NCBI GenBank assembly: GCA_034401135.1
Contig: JAWZSP010000004.1
Location: 806,001 to 870,000, forward strand
Direction: 5' to 3'
Source: Volutella citrinella
Lineage: Eukaryota > Ascomycota > Sordariomycetes > Hypocreales > Nectriaceae
Length of the DNA stretch: 64,000 nucleotides
A program made the position numbers and the translations under genes. A model generated the notes under the pieces. The model had not been told where the DNA came from, made no database searches, and worked only from the letters and a program-made list of their open reading frames with translations. This document shows, one piece after another, positions 44,352 through 53,239 of the stretch; the first letter of the stretch is position 1, and each line of letters begins with the position of its first letter.

Positions 44352-44534
44352 TGTGAAAATGCACCTTGTTGAAAAAAAGGACTGTGATGTTGGTTTGGTT
44401 GCAGCGTGGTCCTGGGCTCTTTGCTATCTACGAGCCTTTCTACTTTCATCTCGCCCTTATTATACATCCATATCCAAGGCATCTTTCCCACTTCGTGTTA
44501 CTGAGCCGGTTCGGTGCTTGAGCCGACACGTGAG

Positions 44535-44545
44535 CGGATTGTCCG
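44535..44545. promoter_or_regulatory. Zinc-cluster palindrome, copy A (CGG-N5-CCG)
   Basis: CGGATTGTCCG, 184 bp upstream of the Rieske oxygenase ATG. It differs by one base from copies B, C and D. The CGG-N5-CCG layout is a known type of Zn2Cys6 dimer site. That it is bound here is inferred. Confidence 0.5.
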
Positions 44546-44651
44546 ACCCAACATGACGAGGGCGACCCGAATCCTACCCGAGCCGGCAGCTAGTGAAGGC
44601 GATGTGGAGCTCGCTCCGATAGGATGGCACTTGATTTCTCATATGATCGAT

Positions 44652-44700
44652 CTCTCAGTTATCTAGTGATCAAGTCACTTTCTGAGAGCAAAAGTGACTT
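44652..44700. repeat. Interleaved inverted repeats
   Basis: A perfect 10-bp inverted repeat, AAGTCACTTT (44672-44681) and AAAGTGACTT (44691-44700), has a 9-bp spacer. A second perfect 7-bp pair, CTCTCAG (44652-44658) and CTGAGAG (44682-44688), overlaps it, so the two hairpins would be mutually exclusive. The repeat lies about 300 bp upstream of the Rieske gene. It could be an operator or sit in the 3' end of the regulator gene. Confidence 0.7.
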
Positions 44701-44864
44701 TCGTGGCGGCTGGTCAGCCCCAACGCAATTCCATGAGTCTGGAAATGGTATCTGGTCATCTCCCGCAACTTCATCATAAGGGTTCCTTTCCATCTGCTAT
44801 TCAGTGATTGAATAGACGGTTTAATCGGTTGGAAAGGCCTTTATTGGGCTATCTAGAAATCTAT

Positions 44865-46904
44865 TCATATCTCAATCATGCTCAACCAGCTCTCATTCAG
44901 TCCTTCAGCCGAAACGGCGGCAGGATCCCACCGACTCGGTGGCTGTTCTGATTCTGCCCAGCTCTCTTGAACGTGAGGAAACTCCCAGCCGTCACCATCT
45001 GCCACCCCGTCATGACTCTCCTGGACGATTTGTATCCCAGGCGGCGGCATGCGGATAATCTTGTCACGGATTCTCGAGATCGTAGGCTTCAGATGCTTCG
45101 CCAACTTGACAGCTGGGTGCAGAGACTCCTCGCCGCAGTTTTGGAGCGCATCAAGTGTTGACTCTACAAGGCCAACCCTTGCACAGAGTTCGGCGTAGGG
45201 GGTACCTAGCATGAAAGTGGCCATGAGGAACTTGATGCCGCTGGCGATGCGCGAGAGTGTTCGCACCGGAGCATATTTGAGGGAGTTCTCGGCGCCCATG
45301 TTGTTGACAACGGTGCGCAGCATGTCTTGTGAGGCCTCAACGAGGTGTCCGAGGCAACTCTCGTCGTGTAGGAACTGTTGCTGCTGGCTGGGACAGATCA
45401 TGTCGGTATCAGCGAACAGGCCATCCCAGGACTTGTTCAGAGCCCGTTCCATGGCAGCTTGCAGGGACAGAGAGTTGATGTGAATCCGCATGTGCGTATA
45501 CTCGATGGCGAGGATCTGCTTGGTAAAGAGCGGTAGCTGCGAGTGTTGGATAGCCTGCCAACAGTCTCTGAAAAAATCGGCAAAATTTAGAGTGAGCCCG
45601 ACGTATTTTCTGGTCTGGATAATGCCCGAGGTATACACTGGCGACCGGAACAGTGTATAGCTCATCAGCTGTGACACGTCGCACATCTTGGACCATAGCT
45701 GGACAGCGGAGTATCCGATACCGCCCAGAATGGTGACCTCGGGGACGACGAAGCTATCCGCAGAGGCTCCAAGTTGAGTGTGGACGTAGGGATCGGGTAG
45801 TCGCGTGGTTCCTGGCATCGAAATGCAAATATCACTGGAGCTACTCGCCAGCTGCGCAATATAGATTCCTAGCAACTTTTCGATGCGGTTGGTCCTCAAC
45901 TCTTGAGCCGTAGGGTCGTCTGATTGACTGCTGCCATCGTCGGAGCTCGGGGGAGTCGGGCCCGGATCGTCGAATATGTTGAGCTTTTTCGAAGCCATCT
46001 GGGCTCTGAAAAGAACCTGCAACCAAGCACGGTTCCAGCTTGAAACACTCTCGTGCCAGTCTTCGTTGACTGATTGCTTGCCGTCACTCGCCAGAAAGGT
46101 GGCACAAGGGTCGTCGTCAAGGTCATCGGAATCCTCGGTTGGATATGAATCCCAACTGGGGGATGTGTCATTTGTGGTGGTTAGGATATCAGGATACCAG
46201 TCGCTCAGGATGAGAAGCGACTCAAGAGCTCCAAGCCTAAGCATGCAGTTTGTTGTCCCAAGATCTGGAGATTCGGCGGACAGAGGCGGATGCCAATTGC
46301 TCATAAGATGGGCAAGTCCGAGGGCATCTAGAAGACTCTTAAGGATAGTCCGCAAGTAAATAGACAGTTCCTCGTGGATTAGACGAGATTGATGGAAAGT
46401 CTCTGACCCAGGCATCACTCGGTATCGTGATGCGACAGTGAGCAGGGTGGCAGCCAGAACATGCTCCTGGGAGAGGAGAGTAGAGTGAGACCCATGGTTG
46501 GCAAACTCTGGCGGGGACGTCGACGTCAAAGGAGCGAGGTTGTCATAATAGCTTAGGCCGTCAGCCAAGGTAGTCAACAAGAAGGATCCTTCAGCTCACA
46601 ATCGAAGATGATCGATGGCCTGGTCGACGTCCAGCCAGCCATTGCGAACAAAGACGGAATGCTCCCAAGCAGCAACGACGTCCGAGCTCGGCAGGTCCGG
46701 GGAAGAGCTAGAATGGGACATACTCGCCCCAGACAGCCTGGAACGTGCTGCGGGTGCGCGAATTGACGATAGGCTCTTGGCAATTGGTCGCCTGTAGCCA
46801 CGGAACTGGATCCTTTTGGCGAGGAGGGGGTGGGCACGACCGCCATGGGCATATCCATATCCCCGCTGCCGCCGGGGGCCCCAGCGTGACGAACCAGAAC
46901 TCAT
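44865..46904 (-). CDS. Fungal transcription-factor-domain protein without a visible zinc cluster
   Basis: Model: complement(join(44865..46551,46600..46904)), 663 aa; 48-nt intron, GTGAGC donor, CTGAC-type branch point, giving AIDHLRFYYDNLAPL across the junction. The middle homology region of fungal regulators is plain: GWLDVDQAIDHLRFYYDNLAPLTS, then HVLAATLLTVASRYR and a long helical body. The N-terminal 100 residues are basic (WGPRRQRGYGYAHGGRAHPLLAKRIQFRGYRRP) but contain no cysteine cluster, and I find none in the 650 bp upstream in any minus-strand frame. It may bind DNA through the basic stretch, act as a partner of a zinc-cluster protein, or have an upstream exon I cannot see. It is divergent from the MFS gene, with two zinc-cluster palindromes between them. 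Confidence 0.8.
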
Positions 46905-47033
46905 TGGTGATAATATTGGCCTGGATGGGACGTTTTTCTTTGCGGAGGGGGGGTTGTGTGGGTGGACGGACAGCGGGCTACGAAATATGAAGTCACCAGG
47001 GCGGTGCATGGGGGAGGCGGTTCGGGTTGTGGA

Positions 47034-47044
47034 CGGAGAATCCG
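47034..47044. promoter_or_regulatory. Zinc-cluster palindrome, copy B
   Basis: CGGAGAATCCG, which on the other strand reads CGGATTCTCCG, identical to copy C. It lies 130 bp upstream of the regulator's start codon. Confidence 0.5.
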
Positions 47045-47265
47045 GTCCTTGCCGCCACTATCCGGGGAGGGGGTCTCAATCAACTTGGCGAGGTATTGTG
47101 AGTGTATGGATAGATTTTGGTGCTAGTGAAATTGATAGAGCATCAATAATGCCACAGCTATCAAGGGATAGTCGAGTACAGCTGAAATCCTGGGACCATC
47201 CAGCCACAATATGTCTATCAATGGCTATCGTCATTATCACCATGATCATCATCCTCGACGCGGGC

Positions 47266-47276
47266 CGGATTCTCCG
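47266..47276. promoter_or_regulatory. Zinc-cluster palindrome, copy C
   Basis: CGGATTCTCCG, 278 bp upstream of the MFS transporter ATG and 222 bp from copy B in the same divergent promoter. Confidence 0.5.
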
Positions 47277-47553
47277 CCCGCTCAATGGCGAGTCAGGTCC
47301 ACACGCCCACACGGAGATTCCGGTCTCCAAGATTGGGGCTAATCAGGGGCCGGCCCTGGTACCCCGCGTTTTTCGAATGCAGACCCTGGCCTGGGGTACT
47401 AGACATCTGGTTGTCGTGCCACATGGTCCAAGTCTCGCAGATAAGCCAAGCAAGCATGTCGAGGTTTAAAAGGAAGCCAAGGACCCAGTCTAGAAGATTT
47501 GAAAAGACCCCAATCAGACAAAATCCCCCAATTACAAGAATTTGATTACAACA

Positions 47554-49419
47554 ATGTCTCTCAGCGACACCTCTGCTGGGAGAGTAGCCGAGCAAGGAAA
47601 ACCCGGAGAGAAGGCAGACATGGGTCGTGACGATGCCTCATACCGGGTTGCGTCCCAAGCAGGGACGACTCATGACCTGCTTGGGAACGAGATTGACCCA
47701 GTTCTCGCAGCAAAGACTCATCTAGTCAACCAGGTATCCATTCTGTTCCCATCCCGCACCAGCTGACACCACTTGTTCTGACTTGTGCTAGGCTATCAAC
47801 GAGATTGGCTGGACGAGCTTCCACTTGAAGCTCTCATGCCTGACCGGCTTCGGATACGCGGCAGACTCGCTCGTGGCATTTCTGCAGAGCGTGGCAGCCT
47901 CGCAGGCCTACATGGAGATCGGAAAAGGCGGGTACCCAACGGCAGCGACCATGGCCCTGTACGCCGGCCTGCAAGTCGGAGCCCTGTTCTGGGGTCTCAG
48001 CGCTGACATGATTGGTCGTCGCATCGCCTTCCAGACGACGCTCATCATCGGCTCGGCCGCCGCCATCATTGCCGGTGCCGGCCCCAACTGGGTCTTCTTC
48101 TGCGTCTTTGTTGCCATCCTCGGCTTCGGTGCGGGCGGGAACCTGGTCTTGGATCCGACCATTATGCTTGAGTTCGTGCCGGCCAAGCAGCAATGGGTCA
48201 TTACCGCCATGGCCGGCTGGTGGGGAGTCGGACAGGCGAGTGCGGGCTTCATTGCCTGGGGATTCTACTGTAAGCATAAGCAGGCTTGGAGTGGACGATA
48301 CTGTCAAAGACAATAGCTGACCCGTCGTGACGCCGCAGCCCGGAGCGACTGGACATGCGATGCCAAGACGGAATCGTGCACCTGGCACAACAACAAGGCC
48401 TGGCGTCTCATCATGTTCACCGGCGGCGCCCTGATGCTAGTCATGTCCGTCTTGCGTATCTTCGCCGTGAGGCTCCCTGAGACGCCTAAGTATCTCGTGA
48501 ACGCCGGTAACGATGACGAGGTGGTGACCCTGCTGCAACGCTTGGCCACTCAGCACGACCGACCCTGCTCCCTGACGCTCGAGCAGCTCCAGGCTTGCGG
48601 AAGCGTCAACCGCCATCACGAGCAAGGAACGTCGCCGAAGTCGAGAGTCGTTCGCATCATGGCCCAGCTGAGGAGCCATCTCAAGGGGCTGTTTGCTACG
48701 AGGAAGCTGGCCCTCTCGACATGTCTCATCTGGCTCTCATGGACAATGATTGGCCTCGCCTACCCGCTATTCTTTCTCTATCTGCCGTAAGTACCTGCCC
48801 ATAACCTACTACTGCTTGTCCCCGGGATGGATTCAAGAGTCGCCGCTAACTCTGGTGCCCGTATCGCAGAGCCCTTCTTCGCAGCCGGGTGCCTGGATAC
48901 CAACCGACTTTTACCGAGACGTGGCGAGACTACACCATCACCAACATCTGTGCCATCTTTGGCCCCTTCATTGCTGCCGCCCTGGCTGAAGTCCCGTGGC
49001 TTGGACGACGCTACACAATGAGCATTGGTGCTGCCATCACTGCGGCATTCTTCTTTGGATACACTGCCATCAAGACACCAGCACAGAATCTCGCCTTGAG
49101 CAGCTGCATTTGTAAGCCATTTCCTATTAATCCTCTTTGTTTCAATCCTCTAATGCATGTCACAGCTGCTTGTATCAACATTTACTATGGAACCCTGTAC
49201 GCTTACTCTGCCGAGGTGTTTCCCTCGGCTCATCGCGCCACGGGCAACGGCATCGCCATCTCCTTCAACAGGATCATGGGCTTGATGTCCGCGGTTATTG
49301 CCGTCACATCCGACACCACGACCACAGCTCCCTTGTACATTTCAGCAGGCTTGTTCGTGGCCATGGGCATCATTTCGGCCATTCTTCCCTTCGAGCCGTA
49401 TGGCCAAAACTCATCTTGA
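47554..49419 (+). CDS. MFS transporter (organic solute, SV2/sugar-porter-like)
   Basis: Model: join(47554..47733,47792..48269,48339..48786,48870..49111,49166..49419), 533 aa, all frames consistent. The cytoplasmic N-terminus (about 80 residues) is followed by twelve hydrophobic helices. Family marks are GFGYAADSL in helix 1, DMIGRRIAFQ between helices 2 and 3, FGAGGNLVLDPTIMLEFVP, RLPETPKYLV in the central loop, and AEVFPSAHRATGNGIA before the last helices. This is the subgroup related to SV2-like and carboxylate or niacin carriers; the substrate is not readable. It shares its promoter with the regulator and has the zinc-cluster palindrome upstream, so import of the oxygenase or oxidase substrate is a reasonable guess. 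The ATG was chosen over an in-frame TTG. Confidence 0.85.
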
Positions 49420-49870
49420 GGTGGAACCGTCAGGGGCACTGCCAAGGTCCTTAGTCAAGCCCTCTAATACCTTCGTAATGATTTATTTCAAACCTACAAG
49501 TCTGGCTATTTGAACGTGTGTAAATCGTGGCTGCAGTCTTGGCTCTATGAAGCTTGAGTTTTGATTGGTAGCGCTCAGTGTTCTGGGCGCGGCTCACGCT
49601 GAGCCGGCAGCTGTGGCCAGCAACAAGCGACCACTGGCGCTACACTCTCCTAGTCTAGATGAACATCCTTCATTGAATGTAAGCCAAATATTTATCCCCT
49701 CCAAGCAGTAGAAACCTCATGCTCGCTCTACTTATATGCAAGACTACGAGGACGAAGCCAAATCACACATTCCGGTACATGTAGTTATTCCCCCAACAGC
49801 TGTCGCGGCGTTTTGCCACTGCTAAAGCCCAACTGCGGCATCTGAAATTGAAACCAGAAGCAGTCAAAAA
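49420..49870. other. Intergenic region between convergent genes
   Basis: This 450-bp stretch joins the 3' ends of the MFS gene and the nucleotidyltransferase-like gene. I see no gene or distinctive motif. Confidence 0.5.
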
Positions 49871-50701
49871 TCATCTTCGCCGCCGGCCGCCACTCCCTCG
49901 TGGAGCAGGAAAACGGATTCCTCGCACGCCGTAGGTGCGGTAGTATAACTCGTCAATCTGTTGCAAGATTTCAATGGGGCACAAAGCCTTGTACTTGACG
50001 CCCCAGCTCTGGATCAGATTGAAAGAAACAGGACTTCTTGAGGCTGTGTCTCCAATGTACTGATGAAGGTAGGACACAGCGTCGGCGGCATCGTAGGGGC
50101 GCCCAACTCCTTGCGTAATTCGGCTGATCTTTTTGATGAAAGCGTAGTCCCATGGAGCGGCAACAACGGTTAGACCAGGCCGCCTGAAAAGAACCGCGTT
50201 TTGAGTAACAGCGGCATCAAGAAGGGCATCGACATTTTCCACCACGCCAGGCATCCTGGCTGTCGCATTGTTGAGCCAGTCGGAGCTAAGTGGCGCTGAG
50301 CTTCTCTCAATGGCGTATCGCCCAGCTTGGCGCAGGTTTTCAAGGTGAGGACTGTCAAGAAAGCGTCCAAAGAAATCCACATCGTGTGTAGTCTGCCTCG
50401 ACTGCAGAAATATTGTGTTGACTGCTCCTCCCACGGCCACCAGAGTCATGTTTTCACCACACTGATAGAGGAACTGGGCCACGTATCCGAGCGCTGCCAG
50501 GAGATTTTGCCGAGTCAGCTCGTGCTGTGGATGCTGTACCCACAACCCATTCTCGTCTCGCTCTGGTGCAGGTACTTGGCCAGGTGGTGTCACTGGGCCA
50601 CTTATCGTCACAGGTTGGAGCTGTATCGGCTCGCGGCCCCCAGCATGCTTGCGCCGTCTAGCTGGAGGCGAGTCATCAATGGTTTTTGATCCGAAGCACA
50701 T
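49871..50701 (-). CDS. Nucleotidyltransferase-fold protein of unknown role
   Basis: The product is 276 aa counted from ATG 50701 (MCFGSKTIDDS). The open frame extends upstream but reads like translated promoter. The minimal nucleotidyltransferase signature is visible: GG, then 14 residues, then DVDFF (LVAVGGAVNTIFLQSRQTTHDVDFFG). A later KK...RPYDAADA segment resembles the second half of AbiEii/DUF6036-type folds. I recall a fungal family with this MCFG start (DUF7582). The Gly/Arg-rich end (RGSGGRRRR) is basic. Transfer activity would need the two aspartates of DVD, both present, plus a third acidic residue I cannot place. It is divergent from a calcineurin-like phosphoesterase. Confidence 0.7.
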   Translation of the reverse strand: MCFGSKTIDDSPPARRRKHAGGREPIQLQPVTISGPVTPPGQVPAPERDENGLWVQHPQHELTRQNLLAALGYVAQFLYQCGENMTLVAVGGAVNTIFLQSRQTTHDVDFFGRFLDSPHLENLRQAGRYAIERSSAPLSSDWLNNATARMPGVVENVDALLDAAVTQNAVLFRRPGLTVVAAPWDYAFIKKISRITQGVGRPYDAADAVSYLHQYIGDTASRSPVSFNLIQSWGVKYKALCPIEILQQIDELYYRTYGVRGIRFPAPRGSGGRRRR

Positions 50702-51224
50702 GACGATTGAAGGAAAGGCGAATAACAGCCCAAAGAAAAAAAATACTTGAGTGCAATGCGGCGTAATGAAATGGGAAATCAACTGGCGATGGTTGAGAGT
50801 CCAGTCCATGAGCGGGTATTGTCGAACATAAATACCTGAATGTAGTACATTTCGACCAACGCGCCTGCTACGGAGGCCGGTACCCGCATGATTATTCCCA
50901 TGCCGCGTCATTAGTTCCATCTAAGCGCCTTAGAAGGGTATTGTTGGCCAGTTTGTAAGTTGGACATTGCTGGCGCTCCTCTGTTGGTCCCAGAATACGA
51001 CATCGCAGGATTCTGGCCGTGTGAGTGAAGCGGCCGCAAGGCTGTGTGTGTTAGCGAGGCCTGGGCCGCCCATGCAGCCTGGGCCAGGCGGCCTGGGCTG
51101 AGACAAGCCACAGCGCTTACTCAGCCAGAAGGGGGCAAGCGCTAATTCCGCGGTGCTCGTTGTAATTTGTAGTTGAGAGATTCACAGTTTTGGCCCTGGT
51201 ATTTGACATCGACAGAATCACAAG
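50702..51224. promoter_or_regulatory. Divergent promoter, nucleotidyltransferase-like / phosphoesterase
   Basis: This 523-bp region separates outward-facing genes. Near 51040-51110 there is a run of imperfect CCTGGGC/GCCCAGG words. No zinc-cluster palindrome of the neighbouring type is present. Confidence 0.4.
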
Positions 51225-52247
51225 ATGCCAGTTCAAACGATCAGCGGGCCAGTGATTGGGACGGGCCAGCGGCCAAGCACCAGGGAACGAATTGCGTCTC
51301 AACTTTACCGCTCAACGCGTCGATTTCAGGATGGCGCCGCCAGCAGGCATTATGCAGCGCAAACAACCACGTCGCAACACGCGCCCGTGAAGCTGGTCTG
51401 CATCTCCGACACGCACAACACTTTTCCCTCGCTTCTGCCCGAGGGTGACATTCTAGTTCATGCCGGCGATCTCTCACAGTATGGAACCTTTTCTGAGATT
51501 CAGGCACAGCTCAAATGGCTCGATTCGCAGCCCCACACCCACAAAGTGGTCATCGCAGGGAACCACGATCTGCTCCTCGACCGGGCCTTTGTCGCTGCCC
51601 ACCCAGATCGCGAGCTTGAGCGGCACGACGGCCAACACCGTGCGGATCTCGACTGGGGCGGCATTCATTACCTCGAGCACAGCTCCATCGACTTGCGCCT
51701 GCAAAAGCAGGGTCGGGTGGTCCGCGTTTTCGGCAGCCCCTGGACCCCCCGGTTTGGAAACTTTGCCTTTCAGTACGGGAAGGCTGGCGCTGACCTCGTG
51801 GAACCATTCGCCTGGGCAGGCGCCGTCCCTGAAGGGATCGACGTGTTGGTCGTCCATGGCCCACCCAAGGGGCATGTCGATGACGGGGGAAAGGGCTGCG
51901 ACCAACTGCTGGCCGAGGTCTGGCGCAGTCGGCCTGGCGTTGTCGTATGCGGGCACATTCACGCTGGCCGGGGCGAGGAATGGCTCCGATTCGACCAGAA
52001 CCAGGCGAGTTATGAAGATGCGATACTCGGAAGGGGGTGGCTGTGCGTCGCAGCCGCGCGCCTGGTAGCGTGCTTCTTGTGGTGGTGGCTAGCAAGGTTG
52101 GCAGACCTGTTAGTGGGTCGAGTTGGCTTCTGGCGGTTAAACCATGAGGCAAAGGCGTTGTGCGGTACTCGCCTAGTGAATGCTGCTGTGGTTGGAGGGG
52201 CCCGTGGCAAGGTGGAACAAAGAGGTGCCGTGGTGGTCGCCATTTAA
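51225..52247 (+). CDS. Calcineurin-like metallophosphoesterase (MPPED/239AB type)
   Basis: Single exon, 340 aa. All five metallophosphoesterase blocks are present: SDTHN (about residue 62), GDLSQYG, GNHDLLLD, HGPPKGHVD and GHIHAGRG. The spacing fits the MPPED1/MPPED2 and fungal Ser/Thr-phosphatase-like group, which hydrolyses cyclic nucleotides or other phosphodiesters in vitro. Residues 1-55 are a basic, Ser/Thr-rich extension that could be a mitochondrial or other targeting sequence. After the catalytic domain a hydrophobic Trp-rich segment (VACFLWWWLARLADLLV) could be a membrane anchor. The gene is divergent from the nucleotidyltransferase-like gene. Confidence 0.88.
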   Translation: MPVQTISGPVIGTGQRPSTRERIASQLYRSTRRFQDGAASRHYAAQTTTSQHAPVKLVCISDTHNTFPSLLPEGDILVHAGDLSQYGTFSEIQAQLKWLDSQPHTHKVVIAGNHDLLLDRAFVAAHPDRELERHDGQHRADLDWGGIHYLEHSSIDLRLQKQGRVVRVFGSPWTPRFGNFAFQYGKAGADLVEPFAWAGAVPEGIDVLVVHGPPKGHVDDGGKGCDQLLAEVWRSRPGVVVCGHIHAGRGEEWLRFDQNQASYEDAILGRGWLCVAAARLVACFLWWWLARLADLLVGRVGFWRLNHEAKALCGTRLVNAAVVGGARGKVEQRGAVVVAI

Positions 52248-52432
52248 CTGACTGACTGGCCTCAGGCATCCAAGTCATCCCCTTCAACACCACGGCGGCT
52301 ATCGCGTATTGTGTGGACGACGGACTACAGACGACGGACTCCATAATCACACCTCCACGCCACCACTTGAGCGTGCATGCCACTGCTCACACAAACCCTT
52401 CACAAACCCTTTACAGCCTCCGCAATAGCACG

Positions 52433-53113
52433 ATGCCTCTGCAATTCATCTGCTGCGCTCGCAGGAAAAAGCCGACCACAACCGCAACCGAGCCTGCTCG
52501 CCAGTCGCCTACAGCAGAATCCACGCCTGATGCGATCCTGTTCCCTGCGTGGCCGCCACCTGGTCCCCGTGAGGTTCTCGCGCGCAGGGAATTCTACCGC
52601 GATCAGATCAAGCATCGCAAGTACCGCGCCCCGAGGGGCATCTTCGTCGACTCTCCGCTCTACGCGCTCTATCGCCTCTATGAGTGGATCATGATGGGCC
52701 ACACAATCAACATGCGCAACGAGTTGGAGCTCTTCTGGTGGGCCAAGTGGCCTGTCGCCAGCATCCCCGACCCAGGCGAGCAAGGCGACGCTGAGCGCTA
52801 CGCTGTTCTGGCGTCCATCCCAGCTTTGCTTGTAGCGAGCTTCAACGAGCGCAATAGCAAAGGCCTGCGACGTGCTGAGCCGCATTCTATCCTCTCGCTG
52901 CAAGAGCAGCTGTATTGGGCGGCGACACCCGAGGTACTGGAGGAGGAGCCCGACTGGGTGGAAGCTGTTGCCGCGTTGCCCGATGTTCTATGTATTCCCA
53001 ATCCAGATGACATCGACGAACCTGCCCTCGCTAGTCTCGACGACCCGAGAGCTTCAGAGGCCTTCAAGAGAAAGAATATCCTTATATTAAAACCTCATAT
53101 TCATTTCATCTAA
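52433..53113 (+). CDS. Hypothetical small protein
   Basis: Single open frame of 226 aa from ATG 52433; an upstream in-frame GTG was ignored. I do not recognise the family. The N-terminus MPLQFICCARRKK has adjacent cysteines before a basic cluster, a pattern compatible with palmitoylation. A Thr/Pro-rich linker follows, then a mixed, charged region with aromatic residues (YALYRLYEWIMMGHTINMRNELELFWWAKW). It lies 185 bp downstream of the phosphoesterase and is convergent with the Zn2Cys6 regulator. Coding status is supported by length and codon texture only. Confidence 0.55.
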   Translation: MPLQFICCARRKKPTTTATEPARQSPTAESTPDAILFPAWPPPGPREVLARREFYRDQIKHRKYRAPRGIFVDSPLYALYRLYEWIMMGHTINMRNELELFWWAKWPVASIPDPGEQGDAERYAVLASIPALLVASFNERNSKGLRRAEPHSILSLQEQLYWAATPEVLEEEPDWVEAVAALPDVLCIPNPDDIDEPALASLDDPRASEAFKRKNILILKPHIHFI

Positions 53114-53239
53114 TAATAACACTTACCACGAAAACGCATTGGACTCAGTGATCAAATTTTAACCATCGTGCTGCACCGCGTATCTCCCTTCGACACGAAT
53201 ATTGAAATGCGCAGTAATCATCACATCTACTGGACATTT

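Larger units (their letters stand above)
44352..44864. promoter_or_regulatory. Promoter of the Rieske oxygenase
   Basis: This 513-bp region between two minus-strand genes holds the zinc-cluster palindrome (44535-44545) and two interleaved inverted repeats at 44652-44700 (each listed separately). A CACGTG is also seen at 44527-44532, directly before the palindrome. Confidence 0.5.
46905..47553. promoter_or_regulatory. Divergent promoter, regulator / MFS transporter
   Basis: This 649-bp region carries two copies of the zinc-cluster palindrome, at 47034-47044 (130 bp from the regulator ATG) and 47266-47276 (278 bp from the MFS ATG). The arrangement suggests that both genes are controlled together. 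No further gene is visible. Confidence 0.55.

Noticed and set aside
52313..52432. Upstream extension of the small protein gene
   Set aside because: It begins with GTG. The ATG at 52433 is the first proper start.
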